NCBI GenBank assembly: GCA_028456385.1 | Contig: JALNQF010000452.1 | Location: 1-29,198, forward strand | Direction: 5' to 3' | Source: Ophiosphaerella korrae | Lineage: Eukaryota > Ascomycota > Dothideomycetes > Pleosporales > Phaeosphaeriaceae | Length of the DNA: 29,198 bases | Shown here: positions 1-11,583 of the stretch, piece by piece | Position numbering within the stretch: position 1 is the stretch's first letter | How the letters are laid out: every line of letters begins with the position of its first letter | Program-made: the position numbers and the translations under genes | Notes under the pieces: model-generated | Told to the model about the DNA's origin: nothing | Seen by the model: the letters and a program-made list of their open reading frames with translations, nothing else | The model's database searches: none

Positions 1-1075
1 AAAAGGGCTCTAATTAACTAATAATACCTATTAGGTAGTAGTAGTAGTAGCTAGGGTTAAAGAGGTTAACTATTTTTTAGAGTTAAAATTATTATTTATA
101 GAGTATAGAGCTAAGGTTTTTACTAATTTTAGTATAAAATTAAAACTTACGTAACTTCTATATATAAAATATATTAACTATAAACCTTTTTCTACTACTT
201 TTACTTTACGCTAATAAAATTAAACCTAAAAGTATTTGTATATAGTATAAAGGAAGGTAAAGTTAATACTACTAAGTAACTTAATAGCGCTAGATCTCTA
301 TATAAGTACTTACTATAGATATAGGCTTTGCGATAAGTAGGTTTATTAATATAGAGGACCTAGTAAGCCTAATATTTATAAGTATTAAAGGGTAGGTAGC
401 GTAGAGTAGCCCTAGCTAGGAATTTAGTAGCTAGTTGTAAATTCTACAATAGCAAACTAGACCTACGCGTAACTAGTTATAAGGGAGCGTAGTAGTTATA
501 GCTATAGTAGTAAGGGTAAGCTCTAACCTAAAAAGAGTCTTATACTTACTAGCTAAAGTAAACTACTCCTACTATTTTTATACTATAATTTAGCTTTAGC
601 TAGTAGTAAAGTTTTTTAATTGCGCCTTAGAGGGCTATTTTACACCTACTAATAGCTAAGGTACTCTACTAGGTTACGTCTTTATTAGAGCTCTATTTTA
701 GTATATAGTTAGTATTTTAGGCTTCTCTAAGTAGTTCTAGTAAGGGTTAAAGGTAGTAATTACACTTTATAGGAGTTTTTTTTTTTTTTATACTTATTAA
801 TAGTTTTAAGCTTATCTAAGTAGTTCTAGTTAAAGCTAAAGGTAGTAATTACGCCTTAGAAAGGCTTTTTTATACCTATTAGTAGGCTAGAGTACTCTAA
901 TAGGTTATATCTTTGTTAAAGCTCTATTTTTTAGGTATACGTAGAGTTAGTAGTTTAGCTTTCTCTAGGTAGTTCTAGTAAAAGTTAAAGGTAGCTTTAT
1001 ATTTTATAAATTCTTCTACTAGCTTTTATATAGGTTTATTATAGCTAGTCTAGTAAACTAGGTAGTACTATCTTA
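1..1075 (-). mobile_element. Inverted partial copy of the 3' end of chromovirus A (C-terminal pol plus 3' non-coding part)
   Basis: This stretch is the reverse complement of about 27922-28909. It is nearly collinear throughout, so the two form an inverted repeat of about 1 kb separated by about 27 kb. It carries the end of the A chromodomain (near 1030-1075), the A 3' tandem repeats and the A terminal region. The window opens inside the repeat, so the copy continues to the left. It stops at about 1075, just before the LTR of B. Most differences from the right-hand copy are C/T or G/A, as expected for RIP. Bases 1-300 contain no CA and one TG. It is a separate A copy in the opposite orientation, not the 5' LTR of the A copy at 7926, because it includes pol coding sequence. 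Confidence 0.85.
628..995 (-). repeat. Three degenerate tandem copies in the 3' region of inverted A
   Basis: Copies begin near 628, 757 and 848, each recognisable by 'gcgccttag'-like sequence and by 'tagttctagtaa' plus 'ttaaaggtag'. The middle copy is short (about 91 bp) and holds a run of 14 T at 776-789; the others are near 130-150 bp. The right-hand A copy has only two units (28003-28300), so the array changed in copy number between the two A ends. Confidence 0.6.
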
Positions 1076-1080
1076 TATAT

Positions 1081-1551
1081 TATTAAGACTTTAGAACTAA
1101 GTAAAGGTAATAAGGGCAAGTAAGCTTCTATAAGATAGGCGAGGTTAATAAACAAGACGGTTACTTAACTTAATTAATAGTTAGCTCTTATTAGAGTATT
1201 ACAAGGTATATAAGTATTAATAGGTAGATTAGAATCTAATTAAAGTATTAGTTATAATACTCTATTAAGATAAGAAGTAAAGAAGAGATTAAATACAATA
1301 GTCTATAAAGGTCTATTAACGTTCCTATATACTTGCTATCTAGTATTTATTTTTAAGCGCTTACTCTAGAGCGTTCGCTCCTAAGCGCTTATTCTAGAGC
1401 GTTTACTCTAGAGCGTTTACTCTAGAGCGTTTACTCTAGAGCGTTTACTCTAGAGCGTTTACTACTAAATAGTTACGTATTCTACTATACTATATTGCTT
1501 AGCCTAATTGCGTATAATATAATAGCTTACTTACTACTTAGTATTGTAATA
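1081..1551 (-). repeat. 3' LTR of element B (471 bp)
   Basis: It matches 7483-7925 along its whole length. Ends on the plus strand are 'tattaagac...' and '...gtattgtaata', which fit an ancestral TG...CA after G-to-A and C-to-T change. It is 28 bp longer than its partner, exactly two units of the internal 14-bp array. Confidence 0.9.
1357..1468. repeat. 14-bp tandem array, 8 units, inside the B 3' LTR
   Basis: Eight consecutive 14-mers of the type GCGTTTACTCTAGA run without gaps. The first three and the last are variants; the central units are identical. The partner LTR has six units. The identical central units may reflect slippage or gene conversion after most mutation, or may simply be young. 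Confidence 0.9.
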
Positions 1552-1570
1552 CTATTCCTCTTTCTTACGC
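1552..1570 (-). other. Polypurine tract of element B
   Basis: Next to the 3' LTR the plus strand is 'ctattcctctttcttac', that is a purine run (aagaaagaggaatag) on the coding strand. It sits where a Ty3/gypsy polypurine tract primes plus-strand DNA synthesis. Its position confirms that B is coded on the minus strand. Confidence 0.7.
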
Positions 1571-2254
1571 TAAGTCTATCTTTAGGCCTAGGCCTCTATT
1601 AGCTTAGTCTAGCTTATAAGTAGTTTACCCTACCTTTTAGTTAAAAACTATCCTACTATAATATCGCCTCCTTTATAGTCTTATAGACTTTATCTCTTAT
1701 TAGAAATTCTTACTATAAACTATATTTCTAAAATACTTTATATATATTATTCTCTCTTAAGTATTTTTTATTTTATTATACTAGATTCTACTCTAAAGTG
1801 TACTAAGTATACTTATATAGGGCGTCCCTATATTAGTATAACTTAGGAGTCTCTTAATTAAACTTATAAAAAGTTCTATAAAAAGGTTAATAATAATAAA
1901 AAACTTCTTACTATTATTATTACCTATTTACTATATAATAAGAAAATATTAAAATCTACTAAAGAGTATACTTGTTATAAGGCCTTGTACCTAGTATTAG
2001 AGTTAGAGTAGGAAGGTAATAAGGTCTTAGCGTAAGTTCTTAACTATTCTACTACTACTATTAATATTACTTCTTCCTCTACTATCTAGTCTACTATTAG
2101 CTTATTAGATAAGTTTATTATAACTAAGGGCGCTTTATAGGCTCTATATAGTTAGGTTTATTATAGAACTTTCTTCTACTAATATATCTATTATATCCTA
2201 GCTATAGCTTTGTATATCCTATATATCCTAGTATATTATACTTACTTCTTACTT
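1571..2254. other. 3' non-coding interval of element B
   Basis: About 680 bp lie between the chromodomain and the polypurine tract. No retroelement domain is visible on the coding strand. On the opposite (plus) strand one frame near 1770-2180 gives a protein-like string with a 49-codon open run and a Ser/Thr-rich stretch; see the findings. Nothing else is supported here. Confidence 0.45.
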
Positions 2255-5200
2255 TCTTAAGTATCTACTAACAATTCTATAAGTTAGCTTTAGGTTCCTA
2301 TATATTTTTACTTACTAAGTAGCCTTTCTATTTTACTAGCTACTTTTAGAGAAACTATATACTTTAGAAGGCGTTACGTCCTATTTCTTAATATCTCTAT
2401 AGGTCTTTAACTTTAATCTTGTTATCTTCCTCCTTCTAATATTAGAATTGTTACTATACTAGTATCTTTAGCTTAGCTAGTTCTAGTAGGCTTGTATAAA
2501 ACTTAAGGTATACCTTAGCGTTTTTAGGTAGCTCTAGTATTTTTGTTACTAGCCTATTATCTTCCTTAACTAAAAATAGTCTAACCTTAATATAGTCTAG
2601 CCTTTTACTAGGTTACTTAGTCTATAGATTCTTTATATAAAGATACGCTTTATCTCCTTCTTTTAGCTAAGGTACTATTTTTTATTTTTAATTAATATAT
2701 AAAATACTTTGTTTCTAAGCTTCTTCTAGTTTATATCTTATCTTATTATAGAGTTCTTGTATATCCTTAACTCTAACTAATACTACCTCTATCTTAAGTT
2801 CTAGTAGTATTCTCTTAAATAAATTAGGGTATCTCCTATAGTTTATAAAATATAGTGTTTTACCTCTTACTTCTAAGTACTTATTATTATATACTAATTG
2901 TACTATAGGTAGTAGTAATACCTAATTATTCTACTTCTAATTACTATAAATCCTTAGGTATATCTTTAATATCCTATTAGTCTATTCTATCTATCTATCT
3001 ATCTATAGATAATAGGCTATTAATAGCTTTCTTTTTATCTCTATTACTATAAGTAGCGTTATCTAGTAATTAGATATAAAAAGCTTATCTCTATTACTAA
3101 TAATACTCTTTAGTATCTTATATCTTTGTATTAGTACGTCTAGTAGTATATATTCTAGCTAGTCTACTATATAGTTACTTTAGAATTTCTCTATCTTAGC
3201 GTATTTTATAAATTAGTCTATAATTACTATTATTATATTATATCCTATTCTTATTACTAGGTTCTTTAACGTTAGTAGTCCTATAATAAAGTTTATTGCA
3301 ACGTCTATCTATAGTTCTTCTAGTATCTTAATTACTTATATTTCTCTATAAGGTGTATATATCTTATACTTATTCTTCTAGTAATCTACGTATTCTTTAA
3401 TAAACTACGTTACTTTTTCCTTTATCTTACTAAATCTATAGTTTCTCTAGATTAGTTCTATAGTTTATGCAATCTCTAGGTACTTATATACTAGGTTATT
3501 ATAGTATTATTATATAATTACTTCTTATAATTCTTCTAGAACCTTGTTTGTAATCCTAACTAGGTTATTAATCTCTTACTCCTCTACTAGTCGTATATTT
3601 AGTACTAGGTAGCCTTATCTATTATCTTAGAGTATAGCTTCTTCTACTACTTGTCTCTTTCCTATAATATTGTATCTTTAGCTAAGTATGTCTACTTAGC
3701 TGTTTTCCTTACTTAGTATATACTAGATCTTGAATTTATACTATCTTAGTAGTTCTAACTATTATATCTACTTATCTTTTAACTTCTTACTTGTTATAAA
3801 GTATGTTAGGTTCTTGTAATCTATCTTAATAATTACTTCTACTACGCTTTTAGTATATACTCTCTAATACTTAAGTATATTAACTATTACTAGTAGCTCC
3901 TTATTATATATATTATATCTTTCTTCTTATTCTATAAACTTCTCTAAATAGTATATAATTAGATACTATTTCCCTTTATACTCTTGTAGCGCTATTACTC
4001 TATAAGCTAGATTAGATATATTAGTCTTAATAACTAGGGTCTTGTTACTATAAAATTACTTTAGAACTAGTAGTATAATATAGGCTTACTTAAGTTCCTT
4101 ATAAGCTTATTTCTACTCTACTCTCTATTCCTATATTATATCTTTCCTTATAAGCTTTGTAAGTAGTAGTACCTTCTTAGAAAATTCTTCTATAAAGTAT
4201 TAGTTAAAGTTAATAAATCTTAAGAATAATTATACGTCCTTAACTATCTTAGGTTCCTTCTATTCCTCTACTACTTTAATCTTTTCTTAGCTTATCTTAA
4301 CTTTGTTAATACCTATTATATATCCTAGAAATTCTACTTTTATCTTGTACTATTTACACTTCTTTAGCTTTAGTTATAGGTTGTATTAGTTTAAGTACTA
4401 TAGTACTATTATTACTTACTTTATATACTCGCTTTCTTCTTTAGAATATATTAGTATATTGTCTAGGTAGGCTATAATAAATATATCTAAGTATTCTTGT
4501 AATATATTATTAATTAGTCTTTAGAACGTTACTAGTATATTTGTTAGTCTAAAGAGTATTACTATATACTTATAATATTTATAGTGTGTTTAGAACGCTA
4601 TCTTCTACTCTTTACCTACCTTAATTCTTATTAGGTAGTATCTATCCTTTAGGTCTAGCTTTGTAAAAATCTTAGCCTAGCTTAGCCTATCTTAGAGTTT
4701 ATCTATATTTAGTAGTAGGTATTAGTCCTTTACTATAATATTATTTAGCTTTTAGTAGTTTTCGTATATCCTTAGTAGTCTCTTCTTCTTTAGTACAAAG
4801 AGAATTAGAAATCTTACTAATAATAAGGATTCTTATATATATCCTTTCTTTAGGTCTTAGTTTAGTCTTTCTTAGAGTGTTACTAATTTACTCTCTATTA
4901 ATTAGTAAATAGGCCTAAAAGGTAGCTCTTTTCCTTCTTATAACTTAATTATATAGTCCTAAAGTTAGTACTTAGGTAATACTAGTATATCTATCTCTTC
5001 TGCAAACAAGTAGCTAAACTTCTTGTATTATTCTAGGATCTTAGGAGTTACGCGTTACTCCTCTACTCTTACTTCTTAGCCTAGCGCCCTACTAGTACTT
5101 ATAGAGTTACTTATTCTCTCTTAATAAGTTACTATTAAAGCTACTATCTTGTATAGTACTTTCTTATCTACTATTAAACCCTACTAATATATAGGCTTAG

Positions 5201-5620
5201 ATCTACATACGTCTTTGTAGTTATTAAATAAAAGGTTCTAGTTTTTCTAATTAACTTAGAGATTAAACTCTTATAGCTATAAGAGTCTTAATATAACGTC
5301 TTTATTAGGTAAAACTAGTACGTTTAAAGTAATCCTTATACTATATCCTTAAACAATAATCTCTATAGTTACTTTATTACTAACTATTAAGTTTCTTAGT
5401 ATTAGCTATCTATTTGCGATATAGATTAGATATAGTATCTTCTTTACTTATAGTTAGAGTCCTACTTATTCTACTACTTTAGGTGTAATTAGGTTTATAA
5501 ATAACTCTAAATCTACTAATACCTTTATTCTTTCTCCTCTTATCTTTACTAAGAGTTTAATAAGTCTTTTAGCGTTAATAGTGTTATAGCTTCTAGATAT
5601 ATATTTAGTATTAGCTATTT
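2255..5620 (-). pseudogene. pol: Broken pol of chromovirus B (PR-RT-RH-IN-GPY/F-chromodomain)
   Basis: Domains run from high to low coordinates. A protease-like 'KVLVD' context lies near 5500. RT spans about 5050-4380, with 'AKIFTKLDLKD' near 4660 and the active site reading YLDNILIYS at 4443-4473, where the second catalytic Asp has become Asn. RNase H is near 4060-3790 ('YNIYNKELL'). The integrase core is near 3290-3050, reading 'AINFIIGLL' then 'SIISNRDKLFIS'; both catalytic Asp positions of this family (DF and SD) now read Asn. GPY/F ('VRPFLVKED') is near 2590. The chromodomain at about 2415-2265 keeps KGY and EP contexts ('KGYLVSKN', 'EPKANL'). Many TAG/TAA codons sit at expected Trp or Gln sites. 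In life, pol copies the element RNA and inserts the cDNA, and the chromodomain would direct integration to marked nucleosomes. Boundaries are approximate. Confidence 0.88.
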
Positions 5621-7440
5621 ACTTAAAAAAGACTTAATCTTGTAATCTTTGTTTATCTTTTACTAGAATCCTTAGAGTATTTTAATCTCTCTATATTGTT
5701 TATACTTCTCTAGCGTATAGGTTTACTAGATTAGATTAATATATTAGTTGTTTATAAGTATCTTACTCGTGTTTATATCTTCTTTAGTTATACCTAGAAA
5801 GTACTCTACTTTCTACTTATCCTATAGGTATTATTTATATCTTATATTTATATATTCTTCCTAGTTCTATTTATATCTAGATCTCCTAAAAAAGAAATAT
5901 CTAGATCCTATCTTATTAGAATAGTAAGTAAAGTAGTTGTTATAGTAATATCCTATCTATAATAGTAGTAGATAGTTTAGGTTACGTAAGTATAGCTAGT
6001 ATTATAGTTCTTATATTAATACTAGATCTATAATAATTAGTACCTAATTATTATTTATATATAACAATTTGTATTATTAGGTTTACTCTACTTAGTATTC
6101 TTTATCTTACTATTCTTATACTAAGTAGTAACTATCTACTAGTCTCTAGATTTCTTTTGTAAACCTATCTTATACTTTAGTATTTTCTTACCTTAGCTCT
6201 AGTATTTTAGGTACTATTTTGTATTTAGAAGTCTTAAGCTCTTAGTTTTCTTTCCTATTCTTGTCTTAGGCTATATATACCTACTTTCCTAGATATAGTA
6301 TTGTCTTGCGCCTATACTCTACCCTTCTTTAGTATAGCTAAAGGTATTCTAAGGTGTCTATCTTAGCTTGTTTCTACTTTAGCTAATACCTCTTTACGTA
6401 GCTTTATACTCTTAGTAGTATCTTTATAGCTTCTACCTTATTATCTATTATAAGGTTTGTTAGTTATATAGTAATCTTATAGTAGTTATATCTCTTACTT
6501 ATATTTTACTACTAGAGGTTTGTAGTCTTGTAATCTCTCTTCTCCTAGCTTCTTCTAGAGATTACTTCTTATTCTTCCTCTCTATCTTTATCTTACTACT
6601 TAAGTATATTAATTTGTTGTATAATCTTATTCTTTACTTAGTAATTCTTTACTAAGTACTCTATTTTACTATACTTGTAGTATTTTTAGCATTCTACTCT
6701 CTTAAAGTTCTTGTAGTAATAGTATTCTTATTTTCCTAGGTTTATATTATTAACGTATATCTTATCTAGCCTAAAGTGTCTATAACTACTTTAAACTTAG
6801 TTATTCTTGTATTTATATTACTACTTGTACTTAGGTTTATACTTCTTACTTTCTATACGTAGTACTCTTACGTTCCTAGCTTCTACTATATATTTGTATA
6901 TATAATTGTTAACTTAAATTACTTCCTCTATTAGGTTTTCTAATATCTTAATCGCGGCTCTACTACGTATTAGCTTGCCTTAAACGTTACTCTTAAGTTT
7001 TTATTAAAATATCCTTATTAATAACTTGTTATTCTATTCTATTTATATTGCGTAGCTTTAGAACTTATTAGTGTAGTCTACTACTACCTTATATTGTTGT
7101 AGCTACTATATTACATACTCTACTATTACTATCTTGTTTACTAGTAGAAAGGCTTATTATACTTTATCTTTAAACTTAATCTATTCTTTAAATATCTTGT
7201 CGTAGTTACTATTATTATTATTAAGGTATTTCTTAAGGTATAGTATAACTTATTTCTTTACCTTGCCCTTTATATAAGACAATATAAGTATAGCTCTATC
7301 TTTATCTTAAACTTAGTCTACTTTAAAGAAGAGATTAAGTTATAAAATCTATAGCTTAAGCTTATTTTATTCTCTATAGTAGAGGTTAGGCTTAGTAACT
7401 TTAGAAGTAGCTATATAGGTTACTCCTATACACTAGTTGT
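5621..7440 (-). pseudogene. gag: Broken gag and gag-pol junction of chromovirus B
   Basis: Gag forms the particle that packages element RNA. The best evidence is a ruined CCHC zinc knuckle at about 6641-6682 on the minus strand. It reads Y-Y-K-Y-S-K-I-E-Y-L-V-K-N-Y, where Tyr stands at the four metal positions with C-x2-C-x4-H-x4-C spacing; each is one C-to-T or G-to-A step from Cys or His. An acidic, charged stretch follows near 6600-6540. I cannot place the gag start or the boundary with pol; 5621-6500 is translated-looking but without a motif I recognise. The order (5' LTR, gag, pol) matches the family. Confidence 0.65.
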
Positions 7441-7482
7441 CTATATTTATTAACGTATTACTTATCTTAAGAGTATTTAATA

Positions 7483-7925
7483 TATTAAGACCTTAGAACT
7501 AAGTAAAGGTAATAAGGGTAAGTAGGCTTCTATAAGACAGGCGAGGTTAATAAATAAGAGAGTTACTTAACTTAATTAATAGTTAGCTCTTATTAGAGTA
7601 TTACAAGGTATATAAGTATTAATAGGTAGATTAGAATCTAATTAAAGTATTAGTCGTAATACTCTATTAAGATAAAAAGTAAAAAAGAGATTAAATACAA
7701 TAGTCTATAAAGGTCTATTAACGTTCCTATATACTTACTATCTAGCGTTTATTTCTAAGCGCTTACTCTAGAGCGTTTACTCCTAAGCGCTTATTCTAGA
7801 GCGTTTACTCTAGAGTGTTTACTCCTAAGTATTTACTACTAAATAGTTACGTGTTTTACTACGCTATATTACCTAGCCTAATTACGTATAATATAATAGC
7901 TTACCTACTACTTAGTATTATAATA
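7483..7925 (-). repeat. 5' LTR of element B (443 bp)
   Basis: Direct repeat of 1081-1551. It lies upstream of gag in the minus orientation and would have carried the promoter. Plus-strand ends are 'tattaagacc...' and '...cttagtattataata'. No clear tRNA primer-binding site could be read beside it at 7482 and below; mutation may have hidden it. Confidence 0.9.
7759..7842. repeat. 14-bp tandem array, 6 units, inside the B 5' LTR
   Basis: Same GCGTTTACTCTAGA-type unit as at 1357-1468 but six copies, more degenerate. The difference of two units accounts for the whole 28-bp length difference between the two LTRs. Confidence 0.9.
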
Positions 7926-10240
7926 TAGATCTAGTAAAGAACTAAGGGAACGCTCTAAAGCTACTATACTACAAAAAATCTATAAAATATACGCTAGAAC
8001 TAGGTCCCTAGAAAAATAGACCTAGAGACTTACTATACTAACTACTCTAACAAAAAAAGCGCTAAGAAACTTCTAATAATATCTAAAGACCTCCTTATAG
8101 AAAGATAAAAGAAATTAGGTAATAGACCCTAAATCCTTTATTTAGCTAAGACTACCTAGTAAACTTAATTTCTAACCTAATATAATTCCCTAACAAGTAC
8201 TAAGTACCTTCTTAGCTAATAGCTCTATAATAGACTTAGCTACTCTTAACTAACTTATTATAGAAGAATTTAACCTAGATATAGACCTTACCCTATTTAA
8301 CTAAGGTAGCCCCCTAAGGTATAGACTAGTTACTAAGGTCTCTTTTAATAACTAGACTATATTAAATAACTTAATTAAAGACGCCTAACTAAACGTTAGC
8401 TAAGTATTATTACTCTAGCCTATACCTAAGCTTAAGAACTTATAAGAGCTAAGAGATAACTTACTATTAAACGCTATAATTAATAAAGACCTACTACTAA
8501 GAATAGTCTTTATATCTTAAGATAAACTTAAGAAATTACTTACTAAGTTTACTAAGCTCTAACCCTTGTTTTACACCTTATTACTAACCTTATACTAAAG
8601 AATTAAAGATAATAAACTTAGTAATTACTTATCTCTTAGAGAGTTTACCCTAGCTAGAATAGTATTATACCTAGTAGTTGCAAACACGTAGATATAAGAC
8701 GAAATTAACGTAGTAAATAAACAAAACTAGAAGCTTATAGCTAGGGTAAGTAAAGTAGATAAATAACTCTCTTAATAAGATAACTAATTAGCCTAACTCT
8801 AAGAACGCCTAGTATAATTACTACTAGACTATAACTATATTATAGAGTAATATAATACTTTAGGCTAAAGAGCTACCTAGTATAAAGCTCTATAAGAAGA
8901 AGCTATAGTAAAATATAACTACTTACGTAAAGTAGTAATCTACTAAGAAGACTTAATAGCTAAATAAACTAAGCTAAAAACCTTTAACTTTAATATACTA
9001 GCGTAGAAAGATATAGAACTACTCTATACTAAGATCTTACTATAAAGCTAGTAACCTAGCTTTCTTAAAAGAGAGTTTAAACCCTAAGTACTAGTAGTAA
9101 GCTACTATATCTTTAAAGGAGAAGAGTTTACTTTAACTCTCTTCTTAACTAGTATCTAAGAGCTAGCCTTTAATTTTTACTAGTATAAAGAATAAGAAAA
9201 CTACTTTATAAAACTTCTATAATTTTTAGGTATAAAATACTTTATAGATATTATATCTTTTATCTAGTCTATATATAATTACTTTATTACTAATAGAAAA
9301 AAATATATTAGCTTATAAACCTAAGCTAACGTTATTATACGCTACTATATAGGATTAGCTTACTTATACCTTACTATCCTAAATAGTATTACTTACTTAT
9401 ACTAAGAAGAATTTATATATTTCTTTATACTTTTTTACTAATTTAGTAATATAGACGTAGTAGGATTAGGAGAAGTACGTTATAAAACCTTAGAAATAGC
9501 TAAATTTAGACTAGATTAACTAATCTACAAAACTACCTAGTTAGTATAAGCTAAATTCTTTTTTAAATTTAACGATATTAGCTTTAAACTATAATAGAAC
9601 CTATAGCTATACAATATCTACTTTTAAAAAAAGCTACAACCCTAGCTTAAAGAGGCTACTAGTATTACTCCTAGTATCTATAATAGCCCTACTAATTTTT
9701 AAAAGATAATCTTAATATTAGAAAATAAAGTAAATAATTATAACCTAGATATAGGCCCTAGGTAAACCTAGCTTTATACCCTAGCGCCTATAAGAGCTAA
9801 ACTAAGAGCGTAGACATAAAACTTTAAAGAAGAACTAGCTATAACCTTATAAGAACTAAAATACTATTAACTATAGCTAGAAGGTATATTTAGTAGAATA
9901 TACCTAACTAGCAAAAAAGCTACTATAATTAAAACTAAAAACTCTAAAATAATTTTATACTAGGGCTATAGAAAGATAGGTATTAAGAAGCTAGACTATA
10001 CTACTTATAAATAAACAAAAGCTACTAGATCTAAGATACCTACTAACGCTATAAACTACTATATAGCTACTTATATAGTAATAGACTCTAAAATAGATAT
10101 AGAAATAGAGGACTAATTCTTTAAATACGACCCCTAACTAGATATAGAGCTAGAACTAGAGCCTAACTTAGACTAGGATTTAGAAAACAACGTTCCCTAG
10201 GCTTAAAGCCTTAACCTAGAGATTATATAAACTAGAAGAG
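7926..10240 (+). pseudogene. gag: Broken gag of chromovirus A, 5' truncated
   Basis: The plus strand shows a long codon-like stretch with frequent TAA/TAG. A degraded zinc knuckle at about 9958-10002 reads Y-x2-Y-x3-G-I-x4-Y ('YxGYRKIGIKKLDY'), matching C-x2-C-x3-G-H-x4-C with three Cys turned to Tyr by G-to-A; His reads Ile, which one RIP step does not explain. A strongly acidic tail follows (10090-10190, 'IDIEIED', 'LDIELELEPNLD'). The N-terminal 2 kb has no domain I can name; it is long for a fungal gag, so it may include 5' untranslated sequence. The upstream part is lost at the junction with B. Confidence 0.6.
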
Positions 10241-11583
10241 CGTAATTAACTACTAAAGTATAACTTCTAGTATAGCTATATCTTATATACTTCCCTATAG
10301 AATATAGATAGTTTAGTACAAGAAACTACTAACTAATCTAATAGAAGCTAAGCTAAACTAATTCTTATTTACTAGCTTCTTAGGTAAAGACCTTATAGTA
10401 CTTTATATAGCTAGAACCTTAGCTAATAATAGAGCTAACGTAAACTTTATTTACTAAAAATTTACCTAGAAGACTATAAAATTATAAACTATCTAGCTAC
10501 TTTAACATATTATCTATAAAGGATATAATAGTTTTTTATCTAAGTCTATTACGTATTAGGTTAAGTTCTACTTATAAGTAGGCGTATATATTAAATAGAC
10601 CTCTACTTATATTATTAAAAACGTAGGCTAATTTAACTTTATTTTAAGATTTTTATAGTATAAGGCCTATACTATTAAACCTAACTACTATAATAAAACG
10701 TTATTATTCCTTAATATTTACTACTAATAATACTACTAGATAACTAATAAAATTCCCTTAGTAGTATACTATAGTATACTTAGATATTACTCTACTATAG
10801 CCTTAAAGAAGCTAGTGCTTAAACTATTATTTACCTCTATAGGGCCCTTAAGTAAGCACCCTAATAGGTATAAATAGAACTTATTAATAGATATTTAAAC
10901 TATTAGTTATTATATAATTAAAGCCTTTACTAGAAGAAGTAGATATACGCTTATAGTACTTACTTTAGATAGAATACTACTACTAGCGTACTACTATAAA
11001 GTAGCTAGAGAAGTAGATTATACGTAATTTTATAAGCTACTACCTATAGTAGAGCTTAAAGATATCCTATCTATAGAACTACTTTAACTATATTAAGACC
11101 TAATACCCTATTTTAATAAGAAAGCTACTAAGAAACTTCTCTCTTATAAGCTATATAACCTAGAAATTACCTTTAAGCCTAGCGCAAAAATCCTAGACGC
11201 TAAACCTTACTTTTTTACTAGAAAATAAGATAAAGTAATCTAGAAATATATCTAAAAAATAGAAGGTAAGGGCTTTATTAGTAAATATAGCTCTCTAGCT
11301 AAAAAAAACCTACTAATTATAGCTAAACTAGATAGTAGCTTATAAGTTTACGTAAACTACTATAAGCTAAACAAATCTACTATTAAAGACTAGTACTCTA
11401 TTCTATTCTTTAGGGAAATACTAGCCTACCTAAATAAAGTAAAGATTTTCTTTAAATTTAATATAATATATACTTTTTACTACTTACGTATTACTCTAAA
11501 TTTAGAATAGCTAACTACCTTTATTACCTACTTTAGTATATATACTTATAAGGTAGTACCCTTTAGCCTTACTAACGTACTAG
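10241..11583 (+). pseudogene. pol: Broken pol of chromovirus A, N-terminal part (protease region and first half of RT)
   Basis: From about 11130 the frame gives a standard RT start: 'YFNKKATKKL', 'YNLEITFKPSAKI', then 'KGFISKYSS', 'VYVNYYKLNK', 'KVKIFFKFNI', 'LTTFITYF' and 'VVPFSLTN' near 11570. These match the fingers and palm of Ty3/gypsy RT. The protease should lie near 10300-10900, but I could not find a clean D-S/T-G site. The frame is cut at 11583 by element C, and its exact continuation begins at 24989. Interruptions are TAG/TAA; no TGA stop was noticed, as expected when TG has been removed. Confidence 0.85.
11579..11583. repeat. Target-site duplication ACTAG of element C, left copy
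   Basis: ACTAG precedes the left LTR of C and recurs at 24984-24988 after the right LTR. Removing C and one copy restores the A RT reading across the junction (PFSLTNVL then ATF...). Confidence 0.95.

Larger units (their letters stand above)
1081..7925 (-). mobile_element. Element B: full-length RIP-mutated Ty3/gypsy chromovirus, minus strand
   Basis: Two direct LTRs (1081-1551 and 7483-7925) bracket a 5.9-kb interior that reads gag, protease, RT, RNase H, integrase, GPY/F and chromodomain on the minus strand. That order (integrase after RT, chromodomain last) defines a Ty3/gypsy chromovirus of the MAGGY-like type. A purine-rich tract lies next to the 3' LTR, as required for plus-strand priming. 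All frames are interrupted by TAG/TAA, so the element is dead. The five bases outside the LTRs are TATAT on the left and TAGAT on the right; this is not a matching duplication and the mismatch is not a RIP transition. The left flank is inverted A sequence and the right flank is forward A sequence, suggesting rearrangement after insertion. Confidence 0.92.

Noticed and set aside
776..789. Run of 14 T as a poly(A) tail of a LINE or SINE
   Set aside because: It lies within a degenerate tandem unit of A where the other copies have a shorter run, so it is local slippage.
1..1075. 5' LTR of element A
   Set aside because: It is in the wrong orientation and contains the end of the chromodomain, so it is a separate inverted A copy.
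1357..1468. CRISPR-like regular repeat array
   Set aside because: The units are 14 bp with no spacers, sit inside an LTR and recur in the partner LTR. The 12-mer, 17-mer and 57-mer arrays also lack spacers.
2984..3006. CTAT microsatellite as a functional site
   Set aside because: Five tetranucleotide units inside the integrase region of B, in sequence already made of C, T and A; best seen as chance or slippage.
7440..7482. tRNA primer-binding site beside the 5' LTR of B
   Set aside because: The sequence next to the LTR matches no tRNA 3' end that I can recognise, even allowing for RIP changes; the same holds for C and D.
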